A program made the translations under genes and the position numbers. Of a stretch of 64,000 nt of DNA, positions 8,386 through 16,811 are shown piece after piece. Origin of the DNA: Mycobacterium sp. (GTDB taxonomy: Bacteria; Actinomycetota; Actinomycetes; Mycobacteriales; Mycobacteriaceae); assembly GCF_002863225.1 (NCBI RefSeq), contig NZ_PKEK01000052.1:94056-158055 (forward strand), in the 5' to 3' direction. How positions within the stretch are numbered: the first letter of the stretch is position 1; the number at the start of each line of letters is the position of its first letter. The notes below the pieces were generated by a model. The model saw only the letters and a program-made list of their open reading frames with translations, did not search any database and had not been told where the DNA came from.

Positions 8386-9857
8386 ACACCTCTCTACGCC
8401 GGATCTCGATGACCGTGATGGCGCTGATCGTTCTGTTGTTGCTCAACGCCACGCTCACTCAGGTGTTGAACGCCGACGGCCTGCGGTCGGATCCGCGCAA
8501 CCAGCGGGTGCTGCTCGACGAGTACTCCCGGCAACGCGGGCAGATCACCGCCGACGGCCAACTGCTGGCCTATTCGGTGGCCACCGACAGCCGCTTCCGC
8601 TTCCTGCGGGTGTATCCCAACGCCGCGGTCTACGCGCCGGTGACCGGCTTCTACTCGCTGCGCTATTCCAGCAGCGGCCTGGAGCGGGCCGAGGACCCGT
8701 TGCTCAACGGCTCCGACCAGCGGCTGTTCGGCCGGCGCATGGCCGACTTCTTCACCGGCCGCGATCCGCGCGGCGGCACCGTCGACACCACCATCAGCCC
8801 CCGCATCCAGCAGGCCGGCTGGGACGCGATGCAGCAGGGCTGCAGCGGGCCGTGCCGTGGCGCGGTCGTGGCACTGGAGCCGTCGACCGGCAGGATCCTG
8901 GCGATGGTGTCCTCGCCGTCGTTCGACGTCAACCAGCTGGCCTCGCACGACCCGGAGCAACAGGCCAGGACGTGGCAGAGCCTTCGTGACGATCCGCACT
9001 CGCCGCTGATCAACCGCGCGATCTCGCAGACCTACCCGCCCGGCTCGACGTTCAAGGTGATCACCACCGCGGCGGCGCTGCAGAACGGCGCCACCGAGGA
9101 CGACGAGCTCACCGCGGCGGCGTCGATTCCGCTGCCGGACAGCACCGCCAGCCTGGAGAACTACGGTGGCCAGGCGTGCGTCAACGCCGAGACCGTGACG
9201 CTGCGTGAAGCGTTCGCCCACTCCTGCAACACCGCCTTCGTCCAGCTGGGCCTGCTCACCGGCACCGACGCCATCCGCGGGATGGCTCAGTCGTTCGGTT
9301 TGGACTCCGTCCCAGACCCGACGCCGCTGCAGGTCGCCGAATCGACCATCGGCCCGATCCCCGACGCCGCGGCGCTGGGGATGTCGAGCATCGGGCAGAA
9401 GGATGTGGCGGTGACGCCGCTGGAAAATGCGGTGGTTGCCGCTACCATCGCCAATGCCGGGATCACCATGCAGCCCTTCCTGGTCAACAGCCTGCAGGGA
9501 CCTGACCTGGCCAACATCAGCACGACTGCGCCGCACCAACAGCGCCGTGCGGTGTCCCCGCAGGTCGCGGCTAAGCTGACTGAGTTGATGGTCGGCGCCG
9601 AGAATGTGACACAGCAGAAAGGGGCGATCCCCGGCGTGCAGATCGCATCCAAGACTGGTACGGCAGAGCACGGCACCGACCCGCGCCACACACCACCGCA
9701 CGCGTGGTACATCGCTTTCGCGCCCGCGAAAGCTCCGAAGGTGGCCGTCGCGGTGCTGGTGGAAGACGGCGCGGACCGGTTGTCGGCGACCGGGGGTGCT
9801 CTTGCCGCACCCATCGGGCGCGCCGTCATCGAGGCCGCGCTCCAGGGAGGACCATGA
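8382..9857 (+). CDS. pbpA: Class B penicillin-binding protein PbpA
   Basis: A 491-residue transpeptidase with a single N-terminal membrane anchor (about residues 9-30), a dimerisation/pedestal region and a C-terminal transpeptidase domain. Catalytic motifs are intact: SxxK (S222, in PPGSTFK), SxN (S281, in HSCN) and KTG (K424, in SKTGTAEHG). It crosslinks peptidoglycan outside the membrane and is known to affect division in mycobacteria. The start overlaps the rodA stop, and the stop overlaps the pknA start (both ATGA), consistent with a RodA-PbpA pair made together. Confidence 0.96.
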   Translation: MNTSLRRISMTVMALIVLLLLNATLTQVLNADGLRSDPRNQRVLLDEYSRQRGQITADGQLLAYSVATDSRFRFLRVYPNAAVYAPVTGFYSLRYSSSGLERAEDPLLNGSDQRLFGRRMADFFTGRDPRGGTVDTTISPRIQQAGWDAMQQGCSGPCRGAVVALEPSTGRILAMVSSPSFDVNQLASHDPEQQARTWQSLRDDPHSPLINRAISQTYPPGSTFKVITTAAALQNGATEDDELTAAASIPLPDSTASLENYGGQACVNAETVTLREAFAHSCNTAFVQLGLLTGTDAIRGMAQSFGLDSVPDPTPLQVAESTIGPIPDAAALGMSSIGQKDVAVTPLENAVVAATIANAGITMQPFLVNSLQGPDLANISTTAPHQQRRAVSPQVAAKLTELMVGAENVTQQKGAIPGVQIASKTGTAEHGTDPRHTPPHAWYIAFAPAKAPKVAVAVLVEDGADRLSATGGALAAPIGRAVIEAALQGGP

Positions 9858-11164
9858 GCCCGCGAGTAGGTGTGACGCTGTCTGGCCGCTATCGCCTGCA
9901 GCGACTGATTGCCACCGGCGGCATGGGGCAGGTGTGGGAGGCCGTCGACAGCCGCCTGGGCAGGCGCGTCGCGGTCAAGGTGCTGAAGGCGGAGTTCTCC
10001 CAAGACTCTGAGTTCATCGAGCGGTTCCGCGTCGAGGCGCGCACGACCGCGATGCTCAACCACCCCGGCATCGCCAGCGTGCACGACTACGGCGAGACGC
10101 AGATGGACGGCGAGGGTCGCACCGCGTACCTGGTGATGGAACTCGTCAACGGTGAGCCGCTCAACTCGGTGCTCAAGCGGACCGGACGACTGTCGCTGCG
10201 CCACACCCTGGACATGCTCGAGCAGACCGGCCGGGCGCTGCAGGTGGCGCACGCCGCCGGGCTGGTGCACCGCGACGTCAAACCGGGGAACATTCTGATC
10301 ACCCCGACCGGTCAGGTGAAGATCACCGACTTCGGTATCGCCAAGGCCGTCGACGCGGCGCCGGTGACGCAGACCGGCATGGTGATGGGCACCGCCCAGT
10401 ACATCGCTCCCGAGCAGGCGCTGGGTCACGACGCGACGCCGTCGAGCGACGTGTACGCGCTGGGAGTCGTTGGCTACGAAGCGGTTTCGGGCAAGCGCCC
10501 CTTCACCGGTGACGGCGCCCTGACCGTCGCGATGAAGCACATCAAAGAGGCCCCGCCACCACTGCCGTCGGATCTGCCGCCCAACGTGCGCGAGCTGATC
10601 GAGATCACCCTGGTGAAGAACCCGGGCATGCGCTACCGCAGCGGGGGACCGTTCGCCGACGCCGTGGCCGCGGTTCGGGCCGGCCGCCGCCCGCCCCGGC
10701 CCAACCAGGCCGCAGGGGGAGGGCGCGCCACCCCGGCGGCCATCCCGTCCGGAACGCAGACCCGGGCCTCGACCGCCGCCACCACCCGGGCACCGGCCGC
10801 CCGGCGCACGAAGCCGGCCACCGGCGGTCATCGCACCCCGCCGCCGCGGCGGACGTTTTCTTCCGGTCAGCGGGCACTGTTGTGGGCCGCCGGGGTGCTG
10901 GGCGCCCTGGCCATCATCATCGCGATCCTCATCGTGATGAACTCGCACGGCAACAATTCGCAGCAGCAACCCTCGGCACCCACCGTGACCGACACCGGAG
11001 CCCCGCCCAGCAAGTCCGAAACGGCGCCGGCGAATCCAACAAATTGGACGTATCGGGTGCATACGGGTAATCCTGGAGGGCAATGCATGCTGCCCACACC
11101 CCAATGGGCGTCCGCGCAGACGTTGTCCTGCGTGATGACGTCCCAACACGAGAAACCGCGATGA
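9854..11164 (+). CDS. pknA: Ser/Thr protein kinase PknA
   Basis: PknA (436 residues) is a membrane kinase controlling cell shape and division. The kinase domain (about 1-280) has a glycine loop TGGMGQVW, ATP lysine K42 (AVKVLK), catalytic loop HRDVKPGN, DFGIAKA, an activation loop with TQTGMVMGT, and APEQ. A Pro/Ala/Arg-rich linker precedes one membrane segment (about 337-361); the short outer tail has no PASTA repeats, unlike PknB. It overlaps pbpA and pknB by four bases at each end. Confidence 0.96.
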   Translation: MSPRVGVTLSGRYRLQRLIATGGMGQVWEAVDSRLGRRVAVKVLKAEFSQDSEFIERFRVEARTTAMLNHPGIASVHDYGETQMDGEGRTAYLVMELVNGEPLNSVLKRTGRLSLRHTLDMLEQTGRALQVAHAAGLVHRDVKPGNILITPTGQVKITDFGIAKAVDAAPVTQTGMVMGTAQYIAPEQALGHDATPSSDVYALGVVGYEAVSGKRPFTGDGALTVAMKHIKEAPPPLPSDLPPNVRELIEITLVKNPGMRYRSGGPFADAVAAVRAGRRPPRPNQAAGGGRATPAAIPSGTQTRASTAATTRAPAARRTKPATGGHRTPPPRRTFSSGQRALLWAAGVLGALAIIIAILIVMNSHGNNSQQQPSAPTVTDTGAPPSKSETAPANPTNWTYRVHTGNPGGQCMLPTPQWASAQTLSCVMTSQHEKPR

Positions 11165-13041
11165 CCACCCCGCAGCACCTGTCCGACCGCTACGAACTCG
11201 GTGAGATCCTTGGCTTCGGTGGCATGTCCGAGGTCCACCTGGCCCGGGATGTCCGGCTCTCCCGAGATGTGGCGGTCAAGGTGCTGCGCGCCGACCTGGC
11301 TCGCGACCCCAGCTTCTACTTGCGCTTCCGCCGGGAGGCGCAGAACGCTGCCGCGCTGAACCATCCGGCGATCGTCGCGGTGTACGACACCGGCGAGGCC
11401 GAGACCGCGGCCGGCCCGCTCCCCTACATCGTGATGGAGTACGTCAACGGCGTGACGCTGCGCGACATCGTCCACACCGACGGGCCGATGACACCCACCC
11501 GGGCCATCGAGGTGATCGCCGACGCCTGCCAGGCCCTGAACTTCTCGCACCAGCACGGCATCATCCACCGCGACGTCAAGCCGGCCAACATCATGATCTC
11601 GCACACCAACGCGGTCAAGGTGATGGATTTCGGCATCGCACGGGCGCTGTCCGACAGCGGCAACAGCGTCACCCAGACCGCCGCGGTGATCGGTACCGCG
11701 CAATACCTTTCGCCCGAGCAGGCCCGCGGTGACACCGTCGACGCCCGCTCCGACGTGTACTCGCTGGGCTGCGTGCTCTACGAAATGCTCACCGGCGAAC
11801 CACCTTTCGTCGGTGACTCGCCGGTCGCGGTGGCCTATCAGCATGTCCGCGAAGACCCGGTTCCGCCGTCGCAGCGCTACGAGGGCATCTCCGCGGACTT
11901 GGACGCGGTCGTGCTCAAGGCACTGGCCAAGAACCCCGAGAACCGCTATCAGACCGCTGCCGAGATGCGCGCCGACCTGGTCCGGGTGCACAACGGCGAA
12001 CCGCCGGAAGCGCCCAAGATCCTGACCGAGGCCGATCGCTCGTCGCTGATGTCCTCGCCGCACTCGTCGGATTCGGCGGGCACCCAGACCAATCCGTTGC
12101 CGCGCCAGCAGCTGGACTTCGTCCGCCCGCGCAATCCCGGGTCGGTGAGCCGCTGGGTGATCGCCGTCGCGGCGCTGGCCGTGCTGACCGTGGTGGTCAC
12201 CGTGCTGATCAACACCCTGGGCGGCGGCATGCGCAACGTGCAGGTGCCCGACGTCCGCAGCCAGGCATCCGCCGACGCGATCGCGGCGCTGCAGAACCAC
12301 GGCTTCAAGACCCGCACCCAACAGCAGCCCGACTCGACGGTTCCGCCGGACCATGTGATCAGCACCGACCCGGGTGCCAACACCAAAGTCGGTGCCGGCG
12401 AGCTGATCACGGTCAACGTGTCGACCGGTCCCGAGCAGCGTGAGGTGCCCGACGTGTCGTCGCTGAGCTACTCGGCGGCGATCAAGAAGCTCAAGGCCGC
12501 CGGATTCACCCGCTTCAAGCAGGTGCATTCGCCGTCGACCCCGGAGACCAAGGACAAGGTGGTCGGCACCAATCCGCCGGCCAACCAGACCTCGGCGATC
12601 ACCAACGAGATCGCGGTCATCATCGGGTCGGGCCCGTCCAGCAAGCAGATTCCCGACGTCGCCGGGCAGACCGCCGACGAGGCCCAGAAGAACCTGACCG
12701 TCTACGGCTTCTCCAAGTTCGCCCAGGCCGCGATCGACAGTCCCAAGCCCGCCGGCGCCGTCATCGGCACCAATCCGCCTGCGGGAAGCAACGTTCCGGT
12801 CGACACGGTGATCGAGTTGCAGGTTTCCAAGGGCAACCAGTTCGTGATGCCCGACATCACCGGGATGTTCTGGACCGACGCCGAACCGCGGTTACGCGCG
12901 ATGGGCTGGGTGGGGGTACTGGACCGGGGACCCGACGTCGACGCCGGCGGTTCGCAGCACAACCGGGTGGTGTACCAGAGCCCGAGCGCGGGTCAGGGTG
13001 CCACCCGGGACGGCAGCATCACGCTGAAGTTCGGTCAGTAG
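11161..13041 (+). CDS. pknB: Ser/Thr protein kinase PknB with four PASTA domains
   Basis: PknB (626 residues) is the essential sensor kinase of cell-wall growth. Its kinase domain (about 1-280) contains GFGGMSEV, K40, HRDVKPANI, DFGIARA, an activation loop with SVTQTAAVIGT, and SPEQ. A membrane segment follows (about 335-355, WVIAVAALAVLTVVVTVLI). Outside the membrane are four PASTA repeats beginning near VQVPDV, REVPDV, KQIPDV and FVMPDI, which bind muropeptides and lipid II. Known substrates include CwlM, encoded at 37168-38388. The 3' end overlaps convergent trpG by 23 bases. Confidence 0.97.
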   Translation: MTTPQHLSDRYELGEILGFGGMSEVHLARDVRLSRDVAVKVLRADLARDPSFYLRFRREAQNAAALNHPAIVAVYDTGEAETAAGPLPYIVMEYVNGVTLRDIVHTDGPMTPTRAIEVIADACQALNFSHQHGIIHRDVKPANIMISHTNAVKVMDFGIARALSDSGNSVTQTAAVIGTAQYLSPEQARGDTVDARSDVYSLGCVLYEMLTGEPPFVGDSPVAVAYQHVREDPVPPSQRYEGISADLDAVVLKALAKNPENRYQTAAEMRADLVRVHNGEPPEAPKILTEADRSSLMSSPHSSDSAGTQTNPLPRQQLDFVRPRNPGSVSRWVIAVAALAVLTVVVTVLINTLGGGMRNVQVPDVRSQASADAIAALQNHGFKTRTQQQPDSTVPPDHVISTDPGANTKVGAGELITVNVSTGPEQREVPDVSSLSYSAAIKKLKAAGFTRFKQVHSPSTPETKDKVVGTNPPANQTSAITNEIAVIIGSGPSSKQIPDVAGQTADEAQKNLTVYGFSKFAQAAIDSPKPAGAVIGTNPPAGSNVPVDTVIELQVSKGNQFVMPDITGMFWTDAEPRLRAMGWVGVLDRGPDVDAGGSQHNRVVYQSPSAGQGATRDGSITLKFGQ

Positions 13042-13702
13042 CCGGGTCGTACTGACGCACGGTGGCAAGACTGTCCACCAGTTCGCTTTCCAGCTTGTCC
13101 ACCAGACCCTCGTCACGGGTCTGGCCGCAGTCGGCCAGCCAGTTGGCCAGCATCCGGTGGCCGCCCTCGGTCAGGATCGACTCCGGGTGGAACTGGACAC
13201 CGTGGATCGGCAGGTCGGCGTGCCGCACGCCCATGATCACGCCGCTGTCGGTACGGGCGGTCACCTCGAGTTCGGCGGGCAGCGTCTCCGGCATGATCGT
13301 CAGCGAGTGATACCTGGTTGCGGTGAAAGGGTCTGGAAGCCCTTGCAGCACACCGGTATTCGTGTGGTGGACGCTGCTGGTCTTGCCGTGCAGCAGCTCC
13401 GGGGCGCGGTCGACGGTCGCGCCGAACGCCACCCCGATGGCCTGGTGGCCGAGGCAGACGCCCAGCAGCGGAGTGCGCGCCGCCGCGCAGGCCCGGACCA
13501 GATCGATGGACGCTCCGGCCCGCTCCGGGGTGCCCGGGCCGGGGCTCAGCAGGATCCCGTCGACTTCCGCCGCCGTTGCCGCCGGGTCGGACAACCGCGC
13601 GTCGTCATTGCGCCAGACCGTCGCTTCGACACCCAACTGGCCCAGGTATTGCACCAGGTTGAAGACGAAGCTGTCGTAGTTGTCGACGACCAAGATCTGC
13701 AC
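13019..13702 (-). CDS. trpG: Glutamine amidotransferase (anthranilate/ADC synthase subunit) TrpG/PabA
   Basis: A 227-residue class I glutamine amidotransferase. The nucleophile is C83 (GVCLGHQ), the catalytic pair is H172/E174 (FHPES), and the oxyanion region is SPGPGTP. It supplies ammonia from glutamine to an anthranilate or aminodeoxychorismate synthase large subunit that is not in this window, so tryptophan or folate synthesis is the expected role. It is convergent with pknB; the last 23 bases of the two genes overlap. It sits 29 bases downstream of the DUF881 gene on the same strand. Confidence 0.93.
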   Translation of the reverse strand: MQILVVDNYDSFVFNLVQYLGQLGVEATVWRNDDARLSDPAATAAEVDGILLSPGPGTPERAGASIDLVRACAAARTPLLGVCLGHQAIGVAFGATVDRAPELLHGKTSSVHHTNTGVLQGLPDPFTATRYHSLTIMPETLPAELEVTARTDSGVIMGVRHADLPIHGVQFHPESILTEGGHRMLANWLADCGQTRDEGLVDKLESELVDSLATVRQYDPATDRTSA

Positions 13703-13731
13703 GGTGCCAGGCTACTGAATCGCAGTTGAGC

Positions 13732-14526
13732 TCAGTAACTGACCGGGCCGGCGGCCTCGGCGAAGTGCATCCGCACCGGCTCGCTGTGCCCGACGACGTG
13801 GGCGTCGGCGGTGGTGTGCTCGGTGTAGCCCAGGCCGAACCGCACCACGTACTGCTTGTAGAGGATCACCAGGGGAGCGGCGGCCAGTGCGGCCTGCATC
13901 GCGGTCGCGTCGCCGATCGCGGTGATGGTGTACGGCGGGCTGTAGGTCCGCCCGTTGAGCAGCAGGGTGTTGCCCACGCAGCGGGCCACTGAGGTGGCGA
14001 TGATCCGCTGATCCTGCATCTGGATGGCCTCCGCGCCCGCGCTCCACAACGCGTTCATGACGGCCTGGATGTCCTGCTGGTGCACGACGAGATCGTCGGG
14101 GGAGGCGTCGCGGGGGAAGCGGCCGTTGGCGTCGCGCTGGGCGTCGTTGAGCGTGACGGTCAGCCCCGGTCCGTGCACCGGCTCCAGTCCGGCTTCCCCG
14201 GCCAACTCCGCCGACCGTCGCAGCATCGCCGCCAGAGCGGCGTCGGCGGATCGGCCGTGGGTGGAATCGAGGGTGTTGTCCAGCCGATCGCGCTCGCTGG
14301 TCAGTCGGTCGACGGCGGACTGTTCGCTGCGGACCAGGTCGACCAGCCGGGGTGCGTCGCTGCGCCGGATCTCACCGCCGCGCGACACCCCGTGCGTGGC
14401 GCCGATCATCAGCCCGGCCAGCAGGCACACCACCGGGACACCCACCCGCCAGGGCGACGGCCGCTTGCCGCCGTCGCGCGCGGGCAGCGGCCGCGGGATC
14501 CGTCTGGGCATCGGCTCTCCGTCCAC
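13732..14526 (-). CDS. DUF881 membrane-anchored protein
   Basis: A 264-residue protein (Rv0012-like) with a short basic N-terminus, one membrane segment (about 29-46, VPVVCLLAGLMIGATHG), a helical stretch and a DUF881 domain to the C-terminus. Function is unknown; DUF881 genes lie beside division and cell-wall genes in actinobacteria. The first start is GTG at 14526. An ATG five codons later (14511) has GGAGAG just upstream and may be the real start. It is divergent from crgA, with a 74-base shared promoter region. Confidence 0.85.
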   Translation of the reverse strand: MDGEPMPRRIPRPLPARDGGKRPSPWRVGVPVVCLLAGLMIGATHGVSRGGEIRRSDAPRLVDLVRSEQSAVDRLTSERDRLDNTLDSTHGRSADAALAAMLRRSAELAGEAGLEPVHGPGLTVTLNDAQRDANGRFPRDASPDDLVVHQQDIQAVMNALWSAGAEAIQMQDQRIIATSVARCVGNTLLLNGRTYSPPYTITAIGDATAMQAALAAAPLVILYKQYVVRFGLGYTEHTTADAHVVGHSEPVRMHFAEAAGPVSY

Positions 14527-14600
14527 CGCTGGTGAGTGCGTTAGGCTCGTCGTTGCACACGCTCTGCCTACCGTAGCTCCGAGGTATACCCGAGGTAGAA

Positions 14601-14882
14601 ATGCCCAAGTCCAAGGTTCGCAAGAAGACCGACTTCACCGCACACGCGGTGAGCCGCACCCCGGTCAAAGTCAAGGCCGGCCCGTCCAGCGTGTGGTTCG
14701 TGGTGCTGTTCTGCGGCCTGATGCTGATCGGCTTGATCTGGCTGATGGTCTTCCAGTTGGCGGCCACCGGCGCCGACGCACCGTCGATGCTGAACTGGAT
14801 GGCCGACCTCGGGCCGTGGAACTACGCCGTCGCCTTTGCTTTCATGATCAGTGGGTTGTTGCTCACGATGCGGTGGCGGTAG
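14601..14882 (+). CDS. crgA: Cell division protein CrgA
   Basis: CrgA (93 residues) is a small integral membrane protein that recruits and stabilises the divisome, known to contact FtsZ, FtsI, FtsQ and CwsA. The N-terminus is basic (MPKSKVRKKTDF), and two hydrophobic segments lie at about 31-52 and 72-90 with a short outer loop between. The length matches the mycobacterial family. It is divergent from the DUF881 gene. Confidence 0.95.
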   Translation: MPKSKVRKKTDFTAHAVSRTPVKVKAGPSSVWFVVLFCGLMLIGLIWLMVFQLAATGADAPSMLNWMADLGPWNYAVAFAFMISGLLLTMRWR

Positions 14883-14943
14883 GCCTGACTCAACGTGCTC
14901 TCACCGGGCGCTGTCGTGATGCCAGCAACGGATGAGAGAACAG

Positions 14944-14959
14944 ATCACACGCGTGTGAT
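14944..14959. promoter_or_regulatory. Perfect 16-bp palindrome, candidate operator
   Basis: ATCACACGCGTGTGAT is an exact inverted repeat, 67 bases before the preferred start of the PH-domain gene and about 60 after crgA. A perfect 16-base palindrome in an intergenic position suggests a dimeric regulator site; which regulator is unknown. Confidence 0.45.
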
Positions 14960-14982
14960 TCATCCCCATTGTGCATAGCGCT

Positions 14983-14991
14983 TGTGGATAA
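14983..14991 (-). promoter_or_regulatory. Perfect DnaA box upstream of the PH-domain gene
   Basis: TGTGGATAA is the complement of TTATCCACA, an exact DnaA 9-mer also present in front of dnaA (30406-30414). It lies about 35 bases before the start of the PH-domain gene and 13 kb from oriC. It could regulate this gene or titrate DnaA; a single 9-mer may also be chance. Confidence 0.4.
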
Positions 14992-15025
14992 CCGCGTCGG
15001 TGGTGGTAGACCTCTTAGGAGCCTC

Positions 15026-15439
15026 GTGCAGCAAACACAGTGGGCGCCGTCTGCGGCGGGAACCGCAGCGTGTGGGCTTGTCGGAATTGTGATGGCTACC
15101 ACGTGTGTGACCGTTGTCACAGACGCCCCGGGCCGGCTTTTGCTGGGTATTTCGGCGGCCGGACTGATCCTGTTTGCTGCCGGGACCTGGCGCGCCCGCC
15201 CGAAGCTGGCAATCACCGACGACGGCCTGCGCGTGGGCGGCTGGATACGAGCGCAGCAGCTGCGACGCTCCGACATCAAGCTGATCCGAATCACCGAGTT
15301 CCGCCGGATCGGACGCAAAACCAGGCTGCTCGAGATGGACGCCCACGACGGTCGCCTGTTCGTGTTCTCCCGATGGGATCTCGGCACCGACCCGATCGAC
15401 GTGCTCGACGCGCTGACCGCCCGCGGCTACGCGGGCTAG
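15026..15439 (+). CDS. PH-domain membrane protein (Rv0010c-like)
   Basis: The 137-residue protein has two close hydrophobic segments (about 8-28 and 36-52) followed by a bacterial PH-like domain (about 55-137) with LAITDDGLRVGGWIR. Homologues flank ppiA and crgA in mycobacteria; function is unknown. I chose GTG at 15026 because AGGAG (15017-15021) precedes it and the length fits the family. An in-frame ATG at 14969 would read through the DnaA box and is less likely. Confidence 0.8.
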   Translation: MQQTQWAPSAAGTAACGLVGIVMATTCVTVVTDAPGRLLLGISAAGLILFAAGTWRARPKLAITDDGLRVGGWIRAQQLRRSDIKLIRITEFRRIGRKTRLLEMDAHDGRLFVFSRWDLGTDPIDVLDALTARGYAG

Positions 15440-15453
15440 CGTCCGCGAAACGT

Positions 15454-15494
15454 AAGCCAGGGTCGTGATCGCCTCCGCGACACGACCCTGGCTT
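15454..15494. terminator. Bidirectional terminator between convergent genes
   Basis: AAGCCAGGGTCGTG (15454-15467) and its exact complement (15481-15494) form a 14-bp perfect stem with a 13-base loop, followed on the plus strand by CTGTTTTG. It lies between the plus-strand PH-domain gene and minus-strand ppiA, so it can end both transcripts. Confidence 0.85.
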
Positions 15495-15505
15495 CTGTTT
15501 TGCGG

Positions 15506-16054
15506 CTAGGAGATCGTGATCGACTCGATGACGACGGGCTCGCTGGGCCGGTCGCCCGGGCCGGTCGCCGTGGTGGCGATCGCGTCCACGACGCCCTGCG
15601 AATCCCCGTCGACGACCTCACCGAAGATGGTGTGCTTGCGGTTCAGGTGCGGGGTCTGGCCGACCGTGATGAAGAACTGCGAGCCGTTGGTGCCCGGTCC
15701 GGCGTTGGCCATCGCCAACAGGTACGGCTTGTCGAACTGGAGCTCGGGGTGGAACTCGTCGGCGAACTTGTAGCCCGGGCCGCCGCGGCCGGTGCCGGTC
15801 GGGTCGCCGCCCTGGATCATGAAGCCGTTGATCACTCGGTGGAACACGGCCCCGTCGTAGAACGGGCCGGAGCTTCCTCCGGAGGCGTTCTCGGTCGAGT
15901 ACTCCTTGGTGCCCTGGGCCAGGCCGACGAAGTTGGCGACGGTCTTGGGGGCGTGGTTTCCGAACAAGGCGATCTTGATGTCGCCGCGGTTGGTGTGCAG
16001 CGTGGCGGTGGCGGTCTGAATCTGGCTGGAAGTCACGGGATCACAGTCTGCCAT
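15506..16054 (-). CDS. ppiA: Cyclophilin-type peptidyl-prolyl isomerase PpiA
   Basis: A 182-residue cyclophilin that catalyses cis-trans isomerisation of prolyl bonds. The core signature FHRVINGFMIQGGDP, followed by GTGRGGPGYKF and NGSQFFIT, carries the active-site Arg, Phe and Gln residues. No signal peptide is seen, so it should be cytosolic. The ATG at 16054 (MADCDPV) gives the length of M. tuberculosis PpiA. An upstream in-frame start at 16150 would overlap divergent cwsA and is rejected. Confidence 0.94.
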   Translation of the reverse strand: MADCDPVTSSQIQTATATLHTNRGDIKIALFGNHAPKTVANFVGLAQGTKEYSTENASGGSSGPFYDGAVFHRVINGFMIQGGDPTGTGRGGPGYKFADEFHPELQFDKPYLLAMANAGPGTNGSQFFITVGQTPHLNRKHTIFGEVVDGDSQGVVDAIATTATGPGDRPSEPVVIESITIS

Positions 16055-16130
16055 CACCGTCCGCCCCGCCGGACATCCGGTGCCGGTAGCCTCTGACGTA
16101 TTCCCAGGGGGTCTTGCGAAAGGGTGAGAA

Positions 16131-16556
16131 ATGGGCGCCAAGAACGACATCCGGTTGACCCCGCGGGAGCGACTGGGCCGGGGGTTGACCTATACGGCGG
16201 TCGGCCCGGTCGACGTGACCCGCGGCGTGGTCGGTCTGAGCGTGCACTCCGCGCAAGCCGGCGCGTCCAGCCTGCGCCGCCGCTACCAGCAAGGCCGGCT
16301 GGCCCGCGACCTCCGCAACGCGCAGGAGGCGTTGGCCCAGGAGTTGGCCGCCGCCCAGGAAGTCGTCAGCGGTCTGCCCGAAGCTCTCGCCCAGGCGCGT
16401 CGCTCCCAGCGGCGCAAGCCGCGGCCGTGGCTGCTGGCCGGCGCCGCCGCGGGTGTGCTCGCGGTCGGTGCCGTGGCGTTCTCGGTCATCCGCCGCTCGT
16501 CGCAGCGGGACACCTCGTCGCTGCCGCCCAGCGTCGACGTCGACCATCGACCCTGA
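16131..16556 (+). CDS. cwsA: Cell wall synthesis protein CwsA
   Basis: A 141-residue protein with a charged helical N-terminal part, Arg- and Gln-rich (about 50-95), and one C-terminal membrane segment (about 100-119, WLLAGAAAGVLAVGAVAFSV) ending in a short outer tail. CwsA is known to work with CrgA and Wag31 in polar growth and septation; crgA is 1.2 kb away. Length and topology match the family. A GGGTGAG ribosome-site-like element precedes the ATG. A small gene follows after six bases. Confidence 0.9.
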   Translation: MGAKNDIRLTPRERLGRGLTYTAVGPVDVTRGVVGLSVHSAQAGASSLRRRYQQGRLARDLRNAQEALAQELAAAQEVVSGLPEALAQARRSQRRKPRPWLLAGAAAGVLAVGAVAFSVIRRSSQRDTSSLPPSVDVDHRP

Positions 16557-16562
16557 TCGCCC

Positions 16563-16772
16563 GTGAGCTGGCACCGCTACGACGGCCGGGCACTCGCCAA
16601 CCGCGCCCTGACCGGCGAGGAGCGCGACACCGAACTGGAAAGCTACATCCGGCTGTCCAATTCGCATCTGTGCGACGTGCGGCTCGAGGCGGCTGCCGGG
16701 ACCGAGAGCTACGAAGAGTCGCGGCGCTGGTATGACGTGACGTACCTGGCCGACGACGGCGAAGGTGCCTAG
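16563..16772 (+). CDS. Small protein downstream of cwsA, function unknown
   Basis: A 69-residue frame starting at GTG, six bases after the cwsA stop. Third codon positions are mostly G or C as in true genes here, and the product is acidic and soluble (LSNSHLCDVRLEAA, DVTYLADDG). I do not recognise the family. Close spacing suggests co-transcription with cwsA. It could be a chance frame. Confidence 0.5.
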   Translation: MSWHRYDGRALANRALTGEERDTELESYIRLSNSHLCDVRLEAAAGTESYEESRRWYDVTYLADDGEGA

Positions 16773-16811
16773 CGCCGGCAACTGATCGGCGGCGGCTGAG
16801 GCGGACGCCGG

